Shown: piece by piece, positions 17,692 through 24,453 of the stretch
How positions within the stretch are numbered: position 1 is the stretch's first letter
Layout of the letters: each line of letters opens with the position of its first letter
Source: a virus
Reading direction: 5' to 3' (one strand)
Virus record (IMG/VR): IMGVR_UViG_3300030117_002482
Span: 1-42,089 of that record
DNA length: 42,089 nt
Notes under the pieces: generated by a model
What the model was told of the DNA's origin: nothing
Seen by the model: only the letters and a program-made list of their open reading frames with translations
Databases searched by the model: none
Program-made: the position numbers and the translations under genes

Positions 17692-18032
17692 TCAATTTCA
17701 AATAATACCTCTTCAGCGTAAGCGTGCTCTCCAACTGATTTCCAGAACTCACTTAATTTCTGTAAATATTCATTGTTATCTATCATCCTTGTAAATCTCT
17801 TATTCATTAACTTTACTAACTTATCTTGCTCATGTGGTTTTAAGTAATCTTCAGGATTAAATTCTGTTCTCTCTCTTAATTGGCCACTGTATATCATTCT
17901 GGGTTTATTCTGACCATGTCTTTTACAAACCATAAAGAGTCCTTGAGTGAATGTATGTGTGTTATTACATCCCTCTTCAGGACATCTATAAAGATAAGTT
18001 TTTTCTTTTTTAAAATCATCCATTATATCCAT
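17688..18032 (-). CDS. Putative zinc-finger protein, unknown function
   Basis: The 114-residue product has Cys17-x4-Cys22 (RCPEEGCNNTH) and Cys36-x2-His39 (MVCKRHG), a likely zinc site, then a charged helical C-terminus (LVKLMNKRFTRMIDNNEYLQ, FWKSVGEHAYAEEVL). It is the last gene of the minus-strand block, downstream of the 18361-18385 terminator, so it needs read-through or a separate promoter. The ribosome site AAGGGG lies in the tail of the upstream gene. No family recognised. Confidence 0.65.
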   Translation of the reverse strand: MDIMDDFKKEKTYLYRCPEEGCNNTHTFTQGLFMVCKRHGQNKPRMIYSGQLRERTEFNPEDYLKPHEQDKLVKLMNKRFTRMIDNNEYLQKLSEFWKSVGEHAYAEEVLFEID

Positions 18033-18034
18033 TA

Positions 18035-18277
18035 CTAATTACCCCTTCTTGATCTTACAATTTTAAATTCTTCACTTTGTTTTTTAGTGTGCTTACTCTT
18101 TTCGCTCTTTGTCATTTTAAGCCAACACTTTTCTAGTGCGTTTATCGTAGTATCATACCCACTAGCAGTTCCACAAAATGTTCTAGTTATGTTATCGTTT
18201 TTACCAGTTTGAGGATTATACCTTGATTTACAGCAAAAAGGACAAACAGTATTAGTTAAGCTACAAAATTCAAACAT
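18035..18277 (-). CDS. Small Cys-rich protein, putative zinc binding
   Basis: An 80-residue protein with Cys at 5, 12, 15, 16, 35 and 51. CPFCCKSRYNPQTGK gives a Cys-x2-Cys knuckle. The C-terminus is basic (KKQSEEFKIVRSRRGN). It could be a small zinc-binding regulator. It is followed after 2 bp by another Cys/His protein. The start lacks a strong ribosome site (AGAG only). It is downstream of the terminator hairpin that closes the preceding gene. Confidence 0.55.
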   Translation of the reverse strand: MFEFCSLTNTVCPFCCKSRYNPQTGKNDNITRTFCGTASGYDTTINALEKCWLKMTKSEKSKHTKKQSEEFKIVRSRRGN

Positions 18278-18360
18278 TACTCTAAAAAACCCCCTCTAAT
18301 CTCTTGATTTTCGCATTATTATTAATTATTCGATACAAAGTTCATCTAAATTTTTTACAG

Positions 18361-18385
18361 ATAAAAGCGGGCTGTTAGGCCCGCT
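18361..18385 (-). terminator. Rho-independent terminator, minus strand
   Basis: Perfect 7-bp stem AGCGGGC/GCCCGCT (18366-18372 with 18379-18385), 6-nt loop. Read on the minus strand it is followed directly by TTTTATC. It lies 33 bp past the stop of the 18419 gene and would end most early transcription, with two small genes beyond it. Confidence 0.75.
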
Positions 18386-18418
18386 ATTTATCATTGTTGC
18401 TAAAAAGCTACGATTTTC

Positions 18419-18631
18419 CTAGAAAGGGCTATCGTTTTTACCTTTAGCTTCTCGGATACGGCCTGATAGGTACCTATTACCTTTCTTGTCTTGATTAATC
18501 CACATTGAAACATCTTTCATTTCATTGTTGATTTTGCCATTACCAGTATAATCAGGTTTGTTATCACCATCTTTCTTATACTTGTTCTTCCAGAGCGTAA
18601 ACGTCTGGTTCTTTACTTCAAAATCAGGCAT
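18419..18631 (-). CDS. Small OB-type protein, DUF736-like
   Basis: The 70-residue protein begins MPDFEVKNQTFTLWKNKYKK, then PDYTGNGKIN, WINQDKKGNRYLSGRI. The order 'TLWKN-K......PDYTG.G.+......+..W.....G..YLS' is common in small phage proteins with an OB-like fold (DUF736 type). A longer frame begins at 18670, but an AGGAG site 7 bp before the inner ATG fixes the start here. It closes the recombination cluster, consistent with nucleic-acid binding. It is followed by a terminator. Confidence 0.7.
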   Translation of the reverse strand: MPDFEVKNQTFTLWKNKYKKDGDNKPDYTGNGKINNEMKDVSMWINQDKKGNRYLSGRIREAKGKNDSPF

Positions 18632-18678
18632 CTGATTTCTCCTTTTGTTTGTTGTTAGTTTTGTGGGCACACATAAGT

Positions 18679-18915
18679 TTAGTTTTTAACGATACTTGAG
18701 CCAACCAAGTCACTGTTAAAAATTTTTTTCCTTATATCAGCCCACTTTTTTCTCATATTCATACTAAGGCCTATTTGCTCCATCCTTTGATGGGCCGCAC
18801 CATTTTCTGAAATCTTACCCTCTTTCAACAAATTGTTATAAACTTTGTATAAAGCTTTCTTTGTCAAAAGAGTTGGGTTCTCTTTATATATACTTTTATT
18901 ATTTTCTTTTTTCAT
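18679..18915 (-). CDS. Small basic helical protein, unknown function
   Basis: The 78-residue basic protein has two likely helices (TKKALYKVYNNLLKEGKI and RMEQIGLSMNMRKKWADIRK). It could be a small DNA-binding protein, but no helix-turn-helix is definite. Its start overlaps the end of the resolvase-like gene by 17 bp, with AAAGGAG upstream, so they are co-expressed. No family recognised. Confidence 0.6.
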   Translation of the reverse strand: MKKENNKSIYKENPTLLTKKALYKVYNNLLKEGKISENGAAHQRMEQIGLSMNMRKKWADIRKKIFNSDLVGSSIVKN

Positions 18916-19240
18916 CTTTAGTAAACTCCTTTAGTAAAGATAGTAGCATAATATATTTTTCAAGGTCTAGCACAATGTATGGCTTACCTCGATCCTCTCT
19001 TATTACAACACCATCCTCGTTTTTTTCTGGTTTAAGCCACATAGCCATACGAGTCCTTCTCTTACAACCATAGTAGCGATTTTCAATTTCTATATCTCCC
19101 TTCTCATGTTGGGCTCCACCTCTATCTCTGTTGTATGCTTCAAGCCCATAATCTTTAGCCATCCTGACAGATTGCCTTTGTAGTTCTGCACCTCTCTGTC
19201 TATTTCTTTTACCCCTTCTTACATTTTTAGGATTCTTCAT
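18899..19240 (-). CDS. Holliday-junction-resolvase-like protein (PD-(D/E)xK fold)
   Basis: The 113-residue protein has the layout of small phage resolvase-like nucleases. It opens with a basic N-terminus (KNPKNVRRGKRNRQRG), then Glu19 in RGAELQ, Gly48-Asp49 in EKGDIEIE, and the core strand YYGCKRR. A tail follows with W.KP...G.+.REDRG-P. Related proteins usually read ECKRR, but here Gly58 replaces the Glu of the E-x-K motif while Lys60 remains. The acid may be supplied by Glu51 or Glu53, or the enzyme may be impaired. Clustered with exonuclease and SSB-like genes. Confidence 0.7.
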   Translation of the reverse strand: MKNPKNVRRGKRNRQRGAELQRQSVRMAKDYGLEAYNRDRGGAQHEKGDIEIENRYYGCKRRTRMAMWLKPEKNEDGVVIREDRGKPYIVLDLEKYIMLLSLLKEFTKDEKRK

Positions 19241-19479
19241 TAATCACACACCCCACATACTGATTCATCAACTACTTGATCTTCTGTGTCTCTATTTATA
19301 ATTGCATCATTTTCTTTTTCAAGCATCTGTTCTTTAATATTTTTCATATCTTTAAGTAGTTTCTCGTAAGGCCCTCTGTATTGTCCGGGGTCTCTAAGGA
19401 AATACTTTAGAGCGTTTATGTGTAACTCTACTTCTTGTTTTGTGTAGCGAATTTTCGCTATGCATATTGGTTTTTTCAT
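19240..19479 (-). CDS. Small unknown protein in the recombination cluster
   Basis: The 79-residue protein contains KIRYTKQEVELHINALKYFL, then GQYRGPYEKLLKDMKNIKEQ and an acidic tail ending VCGVCD. The helical centre with a terminal Cys-x2-Cys is its only visible feature. It overlaps both neighbours by one to four bases, so it is part of one polycistron with the two nuclease-like proteins. No family recognised and no clear ribosome site. Confidence 0.6.
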   Translation of the reverse strand: MKKPICIAKIRYTKQEVELHINALKYFLRDPGQYRGPYEKLLKDMKNIKEQMLEKENDAIINRDTEDQVVDESVCGVCD

Positions 19480-19961
19480 AGTATTTCATGTCCATGTTTA
19501 ACAGGTAGATAAGCATTAGTCCTTATTGCTTCACCACCATTGATTGTTTTTCTAGTTTTAGTTTTCTTTATTTCAAAGTCAAATTCAAATTCGCCTTTAC
19601 TGTCAGTAATCTTCCAGTACATAACTATCTTATCTTTTATAAGGTACAAGAAGCCAACAAACGGAACGCACAATAACTTAGATAGATTTTTACCATCCAT
19701 TATTTTATCGAAAGTTACGAGCCAAGAGCCGTAGTTATGTAGTTCCATCAAACTCATGTTCCTACATTTAGATTCAAAAATTCCTGAGAGCTGATTGTTT
19801 TTCACAATTATGCCATCAACCTTAGATTCTTTCTCTTTGTCAGTTTCGATTAAAAGAGAGGTTTTATGATTATTACAGAACGTACTTCTTATATAGTCTA
19901 GCATCTCTTTTTCATACATTAATGATGCTTGTCCTTTCTTTGTATTAATATCCAAACTCAT
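19476..19961 (-). CDS. Putative PD-(D/E)xK nuclease
   Basis: A 161-residue protein with a PD-(D/E)xK-type core: Glu17 in the first helix (YEKEMLDYI), Asp49 in ESKVDGIIVKNN, and Glu63-Ser-Lys65 in GIFESKCRN. The layout helix - strand - D - strand - ExK is that of restriction-type and resolvase nucleases. The rest is beta-rich (VPFVGFLYLIKDKIVMYWKI). It overlaps both neighbours by one to four bases. It probably acts in phage recombination or host DNA degradation; the exact substrate is not evident. Confidence 0.6.
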   Translation of the reverse strand: MSLDINTKKGQASLMYEKEMLDYIRSTFCNNHKTSLLIETDKEKESKVDGIIVKNNQLSGIFESKCRNMSLMELHNYGSWLVTFDKIMDGKNLSKLLCVPFVGFLYLIKDKIVMYWKITDSKGEFEFDFEIKKTKTRKTINGGEAIRTNAYLPVKHGHEIL

Positions 19962-20437
19962 TAGAATGGAACCTCACTATCTTCTATTATTTGTATTGCC
20001 CTAGCTACGGGATATGAAACATCAGAGCCTGTTTCGTTTTTAAATTTTTTCATAGTAACGTCTATTAACATTTTTTTATTCTTAACATCACTCAAGAATA
20101 GGAAGGGCAGTTGATTACCCTCCCTATCTTCTTTAGATGTCTTTATCATGGAAATAAATTTTGCATATCCCCAGTTTTTGCTGTGTTCATATTCATAACC
20201 ATCCACCTTCTTATATCTAAATATACCATTATCCTTCACAGTTTCATCTAAAAGCTCAGGAAACTTTGGGTCTACTATACAATAAGTAGGCTTAAAAACA
20301 TCAGCAATATATTTGTAAAACTGGACATCTTTACTTAATTCAAGATCAATTATCAAAGCTTGGTACCTACCTTCAGGTACACTCTTCTTTGACTCCCCAA
20401 TATCTATTGGGTAGTATGCATCTCCAAAATCAGACAT
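19961..20437 (-). CDS. Putative single-stranded-DNA-binding protein
   Basis: The 158-residue protein starts MSDFGDAYYPIDIG, then VPEGRYQALIIDLELSKD, a pattern common at the N-terminus of phage ssDNA-binding proteins (DUF669-type, by memory). It ends IIEDSEVPF, closely matching the acidic SSB tip (D-D-x-P-F) that recruits host replication and repair proteins. The middle is beta-rich (FLFLSDVKNKKMLIDV). It lies between the nuclease and exonuclease genes. The call rests mainly on the tip and on context. Confidence 0.6.
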   Translation of the reverse strand: MSDFGDAYYPIDIGESKKSVPEGRYQALIIDLELSKDVQFYKYIADVFKPTYCIVDPKFPELLDETVKDNGIFRYKKVDGYEYEHSKNWGYAKFISMIKTSKEDREGNQLPFLFLSDVKNKKMLIDVTMKKFKNETGSDVSYPVARAIQIIEDSEVPF

Positions 20438-20438
20438 T

Positions 20439-20855
20439 CTAAGGCTTTGCTAAAGAATTTATTTTTTCAAGACAAGCTTGAAGGTTATCCATTGTAATCT
20501 TGCCCTTCTTTAATTGGTAAAGAACCTTGTTTTGATTCTTCCTATCTAAGACTACGATAGCTTTTTCTATTTGTTCTTTGATATAATCCTCACTAGAGGG
20601 TGTTATATCTTCCCCATCAAACTTATCCTTAACTTCGTCAACTAATTCTTCATGGCTCATCTTCTTGGTATCTTTACTCATCTTTATTATTTCTTTAAGC
20701 CCTGACAAACCATGAACTACGAAGTAAACCCACCTATCTATGTCCTTCATTAAGTCCTCACTTAATTCCATATCCTTCTTAAAGGCCTCGATAGCAAATC
20801 CATGCCTTATCTTTCCTTCTGTTATTTTGTCCCAGTTAGGTTGTTGATCACTCAT
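20439..20855 (-). CDS. Recombination-cluster protein, unknown (helical)
   Basis: The 138-residue protein begins with NWDKITEGKIRHGFAIEAF, a motif I have seen in proteins beside phage PD-(D/E)xK exonucleases, followed by charged helices. Its start overlaps the exonuclease gene by 4 bp, so the two are translationally coupled. It may be a partner or regulator of the exonuclease. An annealase role cannot be shown from the sequence. Confidence 0.6.
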   Translation of the reverse strand: MSDQQPNWDKITEGKIRHGFAIEAFKKDMELSEDLMKDIDRWVYFVVHGLSGLKEIIKMSKDTKKMSHEELVDEVKDKFDGEDITPSSEDYIKEQIEKAIVVLDRKNQNKVLYQLKKGKITMDNLQACLEKINSLAKP

Positions 20856-21580
20856 AAGTCATCTCCTTTTAGTTTTAATCCACCACCACAAATCTCATAG
20901 AAATTGCAGTACTTAGGATTACACTCCCATTTATATACAGGAGCAACACCAAGTTCTATAGGTGGATTACCTTTCTCAAATCTAGCGTTTACATCACGCC
21001 AGTACTCTTTTGCCTTATCAACATAAGAAGTTGATATGACCTTTTCTCTTACTCTTGAATTGTCCTTGTTGTAATATAACAAAGCCAACTTTTCAAGTCT
21101 TTTACCTGACTCTATTTCATACCACCAACCATAAGTTCCTAGCTGTAAATTGTAGTTAATGGGTTGGTTTAAGTCTGGTTTTCTTCCAAATAATCCTTTC
21201 CATTTCCAAGCGTTACAAGTCTTTATGTCATAGAGTGCATTATCATCTATAATAATAATATCCAAGAAGCCTCTAACATTAACTTCGGGTATCCGTATCT
21301 CTTTTTCTATCAGTATCTTAGACCCATTAGTCTCTGCAAAATCTCTAAGTGCATCTTGTATATCTTCATGTACAAGGTCTCCCATTCTAAAAAGTCTAAG
21401 AGTATCATCATCAACTTCTTTCGGCTTGACACCTGCCACATGTTGAAAGTAATGCTTACGCATACACATTCCAGAAGCTGACCCATGAAACCATTTATCG
21501 AATCCTTGGTACCTTTTCTTTCTGTGTATCTCATTCTTATCTCGTAACCACTTGTGGTAAATATCTATAAGGTTTAGCAT
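20852..21580 (-). CDS. Cas4/RecB-type PD-(D/E)xK exonuclease with Fe-S-type cysteines
   Basis: The 242-residue protein has the complete signature: Cys39 in SASGMCMRKHY, His71 in GDLVHEDI, Asp107 in RGFLDIII, Asp118-Ile-Lys120 in ALYDIKTC, Gln146-x3-Tyr150 in NLQLGTYGWWY, then Cys220, Cys225 and Cys231 near the end (KWECNPKYCNFYEICGG). One N-terminal plus three C-terminal cysteines match the 4Fe-4S layout of Cas4/AddB-type nucleases. It should resect DNA ends for phage recombination or replication. Ribosome site AAAGGG upstream. Confidence 0.85.
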   Translation of the reverse strand: MLNLIDIYHKWLRDKNEIHRKKRYQGFDKWFHGSASGMCMRKHYFQHVAGVKPKEVDDDTLRLFRMGDLVHEDIQDALRDFAETNGSKILIEKEIRIPEVNVRGFLDIIIIDDNALYDIKTCNAWKWKGLFGRKPDLNQPINYNLQLGTYGWWYEIESGKRLEKLALLYYNKDNSRVREKVISTSYVDKAKEYWRDVNARFEKGNPPIELGVAPVYKWECNPKYCNFYEICGGGLKLKGDDL

Positions 21581-21687
21581 TTAATTCCCTTTCGTATATG
21601 GAGAGAGGGCCAACTCAGTGAACTGTGTGTAGATAGTAGTAGTGTGCTCACTGTGAGGAAAACAATGGATAGTAAGTAAAACCTCAT
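21574..21687 (-). CDS. Candidate 37-residue membrane peptide (or structured leader)
   Basis: A short frame begins MRFYLLSIVFLTVSTLLLST, a signal-like membrane segment, and ends 7 bp inside the exonuclease gene. A GAGGG sequence precedes the ATG by about 8 bp. The same stretch also forms an 11-bp stem in minus-strand RNA (see the separate entry), so it could be a leader instead. No relatives known to me. Weak candidate. Confidence 0.3.
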   Translation of the reverse strand: MRFYLLSIVFLTVSTLLLSTHSSLSWPSLHIRKGIKC

Positions 21688-21699
21688 TAGTTGACCCTC
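21605..21699 (-). promoter_or_regulatory. Structured leader candidate before the exonuclease gene
   Basis: Minus-strand RNA can pair 21699-21689 (GAGGGUCAACU) with 21615-21605 (AGUUGGCCCUC): 11 pairs including one U-G wobble. Inside, CUCA(ca)GUGA pairs with UCACUGAG, sharing two bases with the outer stem. The wobble pairs only in the minus transcript, which favours an RNA role. The ribosome site of the exonuclease follows about 15 nt after the stem. Confidence 0.4.
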
Positions 21700-21705
21700 A
21701 TGTAA

Positions 21706-21939
21706 TTATTTATCCTGTGTTTTTTCTGTGTACAAGTCCCAACCATTATCAGAGTATATGTTAAGATTAACCTCTTCATTTTCTGATTTTAGTTGTATTA
21801 CTTTTTTAAAAGCACCTTTAACTGCTTCGCTTCCATTAACCTTAACCACATCACCAATTATTACATCCTTAACATCGGTCTTTATAAGTTCTAAAGTAAT
21901 TAAGTTATTATGTGTTCTTTCTTTTACGTTGAGTTCCAT
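21706..21939 (-). CDS. Small unknown protein
   Basis: A 77-residue protein beginning MELNVKERTHNNLITLEL, with IIGDVVKVNGSEAVKG and a polar end. The beta-rich pattern 'GDVVKVNG' hints at a small barrel. The open frame continues upstream to 21987, but AAAGGAAAACAAA directly before this ATG indicates the start used. It overlaps the next upstream gene. No family recognised. Confidence 0.6.
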   Translation of the reverse strand: MELNVKERTHNNLITLELIKTDVKDVIIGDVVKVNGSEAVKGAFKKVIQLKSENEEVNLNIYSDNGWDLYTEKTQDK

Positions 21940-22150
21940 TTTGTTTTCCTTTCTTTTGAATCTCACTGGCCCATTCATCGAGTGCATTATATTCTTGTGC
22001 TTCTGCTCTCTGTATATGTTCCAACGCTCTTTTTAAACCACTGATTTCAGCAAAGTAAAGATGATTGTCTGGGTTTTCTGACCAGACCCTCTCAATATCA
22101 GTGATGTCTTTATTTATTCGGTACTTCAGTTCGCTTAATATCGTAAACAT
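21908..22150 (-). CDS. Small helical protein, unknown function
   Basis: An 80-residue protein starting MFTILSELKYRINKDI, with helical segments (ISGLKRALEHIQRAEAQE) and a Lys/Arg-rich C-terminus (KKGKQNGTQRKRKN). A GGAGG site 5 bp before this ATG sets the start within a longer frame. It overlaps both neighbours in different frames. No family recognised. Confidence 0.6.
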   Translation of the reverse strand: MFTILSELKYRINKDITDIERVWSENPDNHLYFAEISGLKRALEHIQRAEAQEYNALDEWASEIQKKGKQNGTQRKRKNT

Positions 22151-22316
22151 TACCGACCTCCATTTCATGTATTTCAGCTACGTCAAACTCGAATCCAGTT
22201 TTAGGATCATAAACAATAGGTACGCTGACATGACGTTCACCATTATGACCATGATACTCCCTACGAGTTCTAAGCCTTTTAAATATTTTCTTGTTTGTTC
22301 TTTCATTTAATGACAT
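22110..22316 (-). CDS. Small unknown protein
   Basis: A 68-residue protein, basic at the N-terminus (NERTNKKIFKRLRTRREY) with a middle YDPKTGFEFDVAEIHEMEVG. No family recognised. An AAAGGA site precedes the ATG, and the GGAACT/-10 pair at 22339-22367 lies just upstream, so this gene probably starts a transcript that runs into the recombination cluster. Confidence 0.6.
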   Translation of the reverse strand: MSLNERTNKKIFKRLRTRREYHGHNGERHVSVPIVYDPKTGFEFDVAEIHEMEVGNVYDIKRTEVPNK

Positions 22317-22338
22317 CTATATGTTCCTTTCTTTTGTA

Positions 22339-22367
22339 TAGATACGTTTATTAGGTAAAAAAGTTCC
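22339..22367 (-). promoter_or_regulatory. Early promoter-like site (GGAACT / TATCTA)
   Basis: Minus strand: GGAACT at 22367-22362, 17-bp spacer, TATCTA at 22344-22339 (TATACA lies 4 bp further). One of eight sites in this genome with the same GGAAC box. It is the only one just ahead of the recombination genes. Confidence 0.5.
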
Positions 22368-22398
22368 ATTATTTTTACCATTAATTTAATTATTTTTA

Positions 22399-22851
22399 TC
22401 ATTCGTTAAAAGCATCAATATCTTTATGCCAATTAAACTGCTCGAATGTTCGCAATCTATGACAATTTCTACACCTAACTTCACATTTATCAATTTCTTT
22501 TTTAATAGTACTCCACCCATAATTATCTTGGATCATAGTACCAACTCCACTGATTTTCTTTCCCCTGACATGATCAAATTCTAAAACTCTTACATTTTTT
22601 ATTCCACAATCCACACAGCCCTTTGAAAAATATTTCTTTATAATTATTGTCCAATGTTTATTTCTTCTCCTTCTTTTCTTTAAAACCGATCTAAATTTTA
22701 CCTTTGCTCTGTTTCTAGGATACCAAACTTTATTGTGATAAATCTTTTGACACTGCTTACATTTTGATTGTCTGCCATGACTCTTTTTTTTATTTCTATA
22801 AAAAAGATTTAATGGTTTTTTCTGTTTACAATCAGAACAAAGTTTTCTCAC
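22399..22851 (-). CDS. HNH endonuclease (free-standing)
   Basis: The 150-residue protein has an N-terminal zinc pair (Cys5/Cys8 with Cys31/Cys34), a basic middle (LKKRRRRNKHW), then the HNH core: Cys79-x2-Cys82, Asp93-His94 in EFDHVRGKK, and Cys127-x2-Cys130-His131 in CEVRCRNCHRL. Such enzymes in phages are usually homing-type nicking nucleases. The start is GTG with AGGA about 10 bp upstream. No intron boundary is visible; it lies between unrelated small genes. Confidence 0.85.
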   Translation of the reverse strand: MRKLCSDCKQKKPLNLFYRNKKKSHGRQSKCKQCQKIYHNKVWYPRNRAKVKFRSVLKKRRRRNKHWTIIIKKYFSKGCVDCGIKNVRVLEFDHVRGKKISGVGTMIQDNYGWSTIKKEIDKCEVRCRNCHRLRTFEQFNWHKDIDAFNE

Positions 22852-22870
22852 TAGATTATTATCCTACCTT

Positions 22871-23179
22871 TTAATCACTCCTATTGTAAGTTCTAATTTC
22901 GTAAAGCCAAAGTGCTTTGTTAACTAAATTCTCTTTCAGAACTGGCTTAAATTCTACAATACAATTATCATTCCAATATAGGATAGCTTTCACATAGTCC
23001 AATGCCGATTTGTCAATAGGTTCATAATCCCAATGTATAACCCTTGTCTTTTTGTCAGTACCATATAAACTATTGTGAGTTTCAAAGGAAAATTCACTAG
23101 GATTAGCACCACAAAATCCAAGCAGTAAAAGTATCTTGGCCTCTATTGGATTTTTTAGATTGTAGCTATTAGCTTTCAT
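22871..23179 (-). CDS. Small unknown protein
   Basis: A 102-residue protein with KNPIEAKILLLLGFCGANPS, VIHWDYEPIDKSALDYVKAI and CIVEFKPVLKENLVNKALW. It looks like a mixed alpha/beta fold with conserved-looking aromatic residues. Its start overlaps the end of the preceding gene by 11 bp and has no strong ribosome site. No family recognised. Confidence 0.6.
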   Translation of the reverse strand: MKANSYNLKNPIEAKILLLLGFCGANPSEFSFETHNSLYGTDKKTRVIHWDYEPIDKSALDYVKAILYWNDNCIVEFKPVLKENLVNKALWLYEIRTYNRSD

Positions 23180-23474
23180 TAAAATATTTTTTTCTTCTTA
23201 TGTATATAGGGAAGTGCTCACCATGACTACCCAATATATTATAGTCAGCATGTTCAATAGCCTCTTTAGTATTCATATCCTCATTTTCTACAAGCAGTTC
23301 TATTATCCTATCATAATCATATACTAGGACACAACCATAATTAAATGATATACCTATTACTGCATCATCAAAGTATCTAGGGTCTAACTGCAAAGCATCG
23401 GGATTCATATCCGATATAAGCTGATGCCATAAGTGTTCACCAGTTTCTTGTTTAACATCCGTAAGGCTAGTCAT
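23169..23474 (-). CDS. Small unknown protein
   Basis: A 101-residue acidic protein with MNPDALQLDPRYFDDAVIGI, YGCVLVYDYDRIIELLVEN, then a helix and GSHGEHFPIYIRRKKYF. The regular strand-helix alternation suggests a compact fold. It has a good GAGGAG ribosome site and overlaps its neighbour by 4 bp. No family recognised. Confidence 0.65.
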   Translation of the reverse strand: MTSLTDVKQETGEHLWHQLISDMNPDALQLDPRYFDDAVIGISFNYGCVLVYDYDRIIELLVENEDMNTKEAIEHADYNILGSHGEHFPIYIRRKKYFNES

Positions 23475-23674
23475 TGTTTAATCTCCTCTTTATTTTTTTC
23501 TAGTTCTTCACTTTCCAATCTTTCTTCTCTTTCATTTTCCTCTTGTTCGTAACGCTCTCTTTCTAAATAATCTAAATAGCTATTCATTCTTTTACTTGGG
23601 GGGACATAATCAAGCCATTCTGTTGTACCATCATCCCAAGTTATTTGAACTTTCCAATCTGTTATTGTGTTCAT
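23471..23674 (-). CDS. Small Glu-rich protein, unknown
   Basis: A 67-residue protein: N-terminal WKVQITWDDGTTEWLDYVPP (a small beta hairpin) followed by a highly charged helix (YLERERYEQEENEREERLES). It overlaps both neighbours by 4 bp and has an AAAGGA site. No family recognised. Confidence 0.65.
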   Translation of the reverse strand: MNTITDWKVQITWDDGTTEWLDYVPPSKRMNSYLDYLERERYEQEENEREERLESEELEKNKEEIKQ

Positions 23675-23931
23675 TTATTTTCCTTTACATAGTTTACAAA
23701 ATCTTCATAATCAACCCATTGTGAGATATGGTATTCACCTCTTCCTCTAAATGCTTTATCTTTAATTAGCTCTATAAACTCATCATCTGAAAATTTATTT
23801 AAGTTTATATGAAGCATTTTTTCGTATTCATCTAGCAATTGAAAAATATTTTTATCTAAAAGAATTTGTTTAATGTATTTTTTTTGAAACTTCTTTCTTT
23901 TTTTTGATAAAGTGTTTTTTGTTTTAGTCAT
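23671..23931 (-). CDS. Small basic protein, unknown
   Basis: An 86-residue protein with a very basic start (KTKNTLSKKRKKFQKKYIKQ) and helical middle (IFQLLDEYEKMLHINLNK), ending ISQWVDYEDFVNYVKENK. AAGGAGG precedes the ATG. No family recognised. Confidence 0.6.
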   Translation of the reverse strand: MTKTKNTLSKKRKKFQKKYIKQILLDKNIFQLLDEYEKMLHINLNKFSDDEFIELIKDKAFRGRGEYHISQWVDYEDFVNYVKENK

Positions 23932-23932
23932 T

Positions 23933-24097
23933 TTACTTACCCTCCTTTTTATCTGATTTGTCTATTTTTATTCTCCAATACTTTTGATCGTCTAGCACAT
24001 AATGTTCAGCATGTTTTTCTAATTCCTTCTTTGCATCCTCATAAGATTCAGCTTCTATAATTCCAGTACATTCTATAGTCCAATAATATTCTTTCAT
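23933..24097 (-). CDS. Small unknown protein, 54 residues
   Basis: A 54-residue frame filling the space between two genes. It reads MKEYYWTIECTGIIEAESYE then a helix (DAKKELEKHAEHYVLDD) and a YWRIKIDK strand. The 'ttYWTIEC.G.IEAeSYEDA' pattern is like small phage proteins with a strand-helix-strand core. AAAGGAG lies 6 bp before the ATG, and its stop is 1 bp before the next start. Confidence 0.7.
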   Translation of the reverse strand: MKEYYWTIECTGIIEAESYEDAKKELEKHAEHYVLDDQKYWRIKIDKSDKKEGK

Positions 24098-24115
24098 TTT
24101 TTCTCCTTTGTTTTA

Positions 24116-24135
24116 GGGGTGGGTTTCCCCACCCC
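24116..24135 (-). promoter_or_regulatory. GC-rich hairpin just before a ribosome site
   Basis: Perfect 8-bp stem GGGGTGGG (24116-24123)/CCCACCCC (24128-24135), 4-nt loop. On the minus strand it is followed by TAAAACAAAGGAG and the ATG at 24097. Its T-run (ATTTTATTT) is on the plus-strand side, so it does not look like a minus-strand terminator; it may stabilise or delimit the downstream mRNA. Confidence 0.55.
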
Positions 24136-24142
24136 ATTTTAT

Positions 24143-24361
24143 TTACAACTTCTTTACGTTCTTTAATGTATAATTAGGATCCTTTAGTCCTTCTTGATAG
24201 TGTTCTTCACAAAATTCAAAATCAATCATTGGCATGTGCCTCCTATTAGAATTGTCGCTATATTGATATATATCTCCTGAGTATTTTGTTTTTTCAGAAC
24301 AATGTTCAGTTTTACCTGTCTTACTATCTTGCCACAAAAATATACAATCTGTGTTTCTCAT
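24143..24361 (-). CDS. Small unknown protein with possible metal site
   Basis: A 72-residue protein with Cys6 (NTDCIFLW), Cys21 (TEHCSEK) and FEFCEEHYQ (Cys52, His55), which could form a metal site. No family recognised. A GGAACT/TATAAG promoter-like pair lies at 24408-24436 and AAAGGAG precedes the ATG. Confidence 0.6.
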   Translation of the reverse strand: MRNTDCIFLWQDSKTGKTEHCSEKTKYSGDIYQYSDNSNRRHMPMIDFEFCEEHYQEGLKDPNYTLKNVKKL

Positions 24362-24407
24362 TTCAACTCCTTTGTTTTTTATTTCGTTTTAAGCCTCGTG
24401 CTTACTT

Positions 24408-24436
24408 CTTATACGCACCAAGTTTTAAAAAGTTCC
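24408..24436 (-). promoter_or_regulatory. Early promoter-like site (GGAACT / TATAAG)
   Basis: Minus strand: GGAACT at 24436-24431, 17-bp spacer, TATAAG at 24413-24408. It sits after the stop of the 24454 gene and ahead of the 24361 gene. Confidence 0.55.
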
Positions 24437-24453
24437 AAATTATTTTTTCCTCC

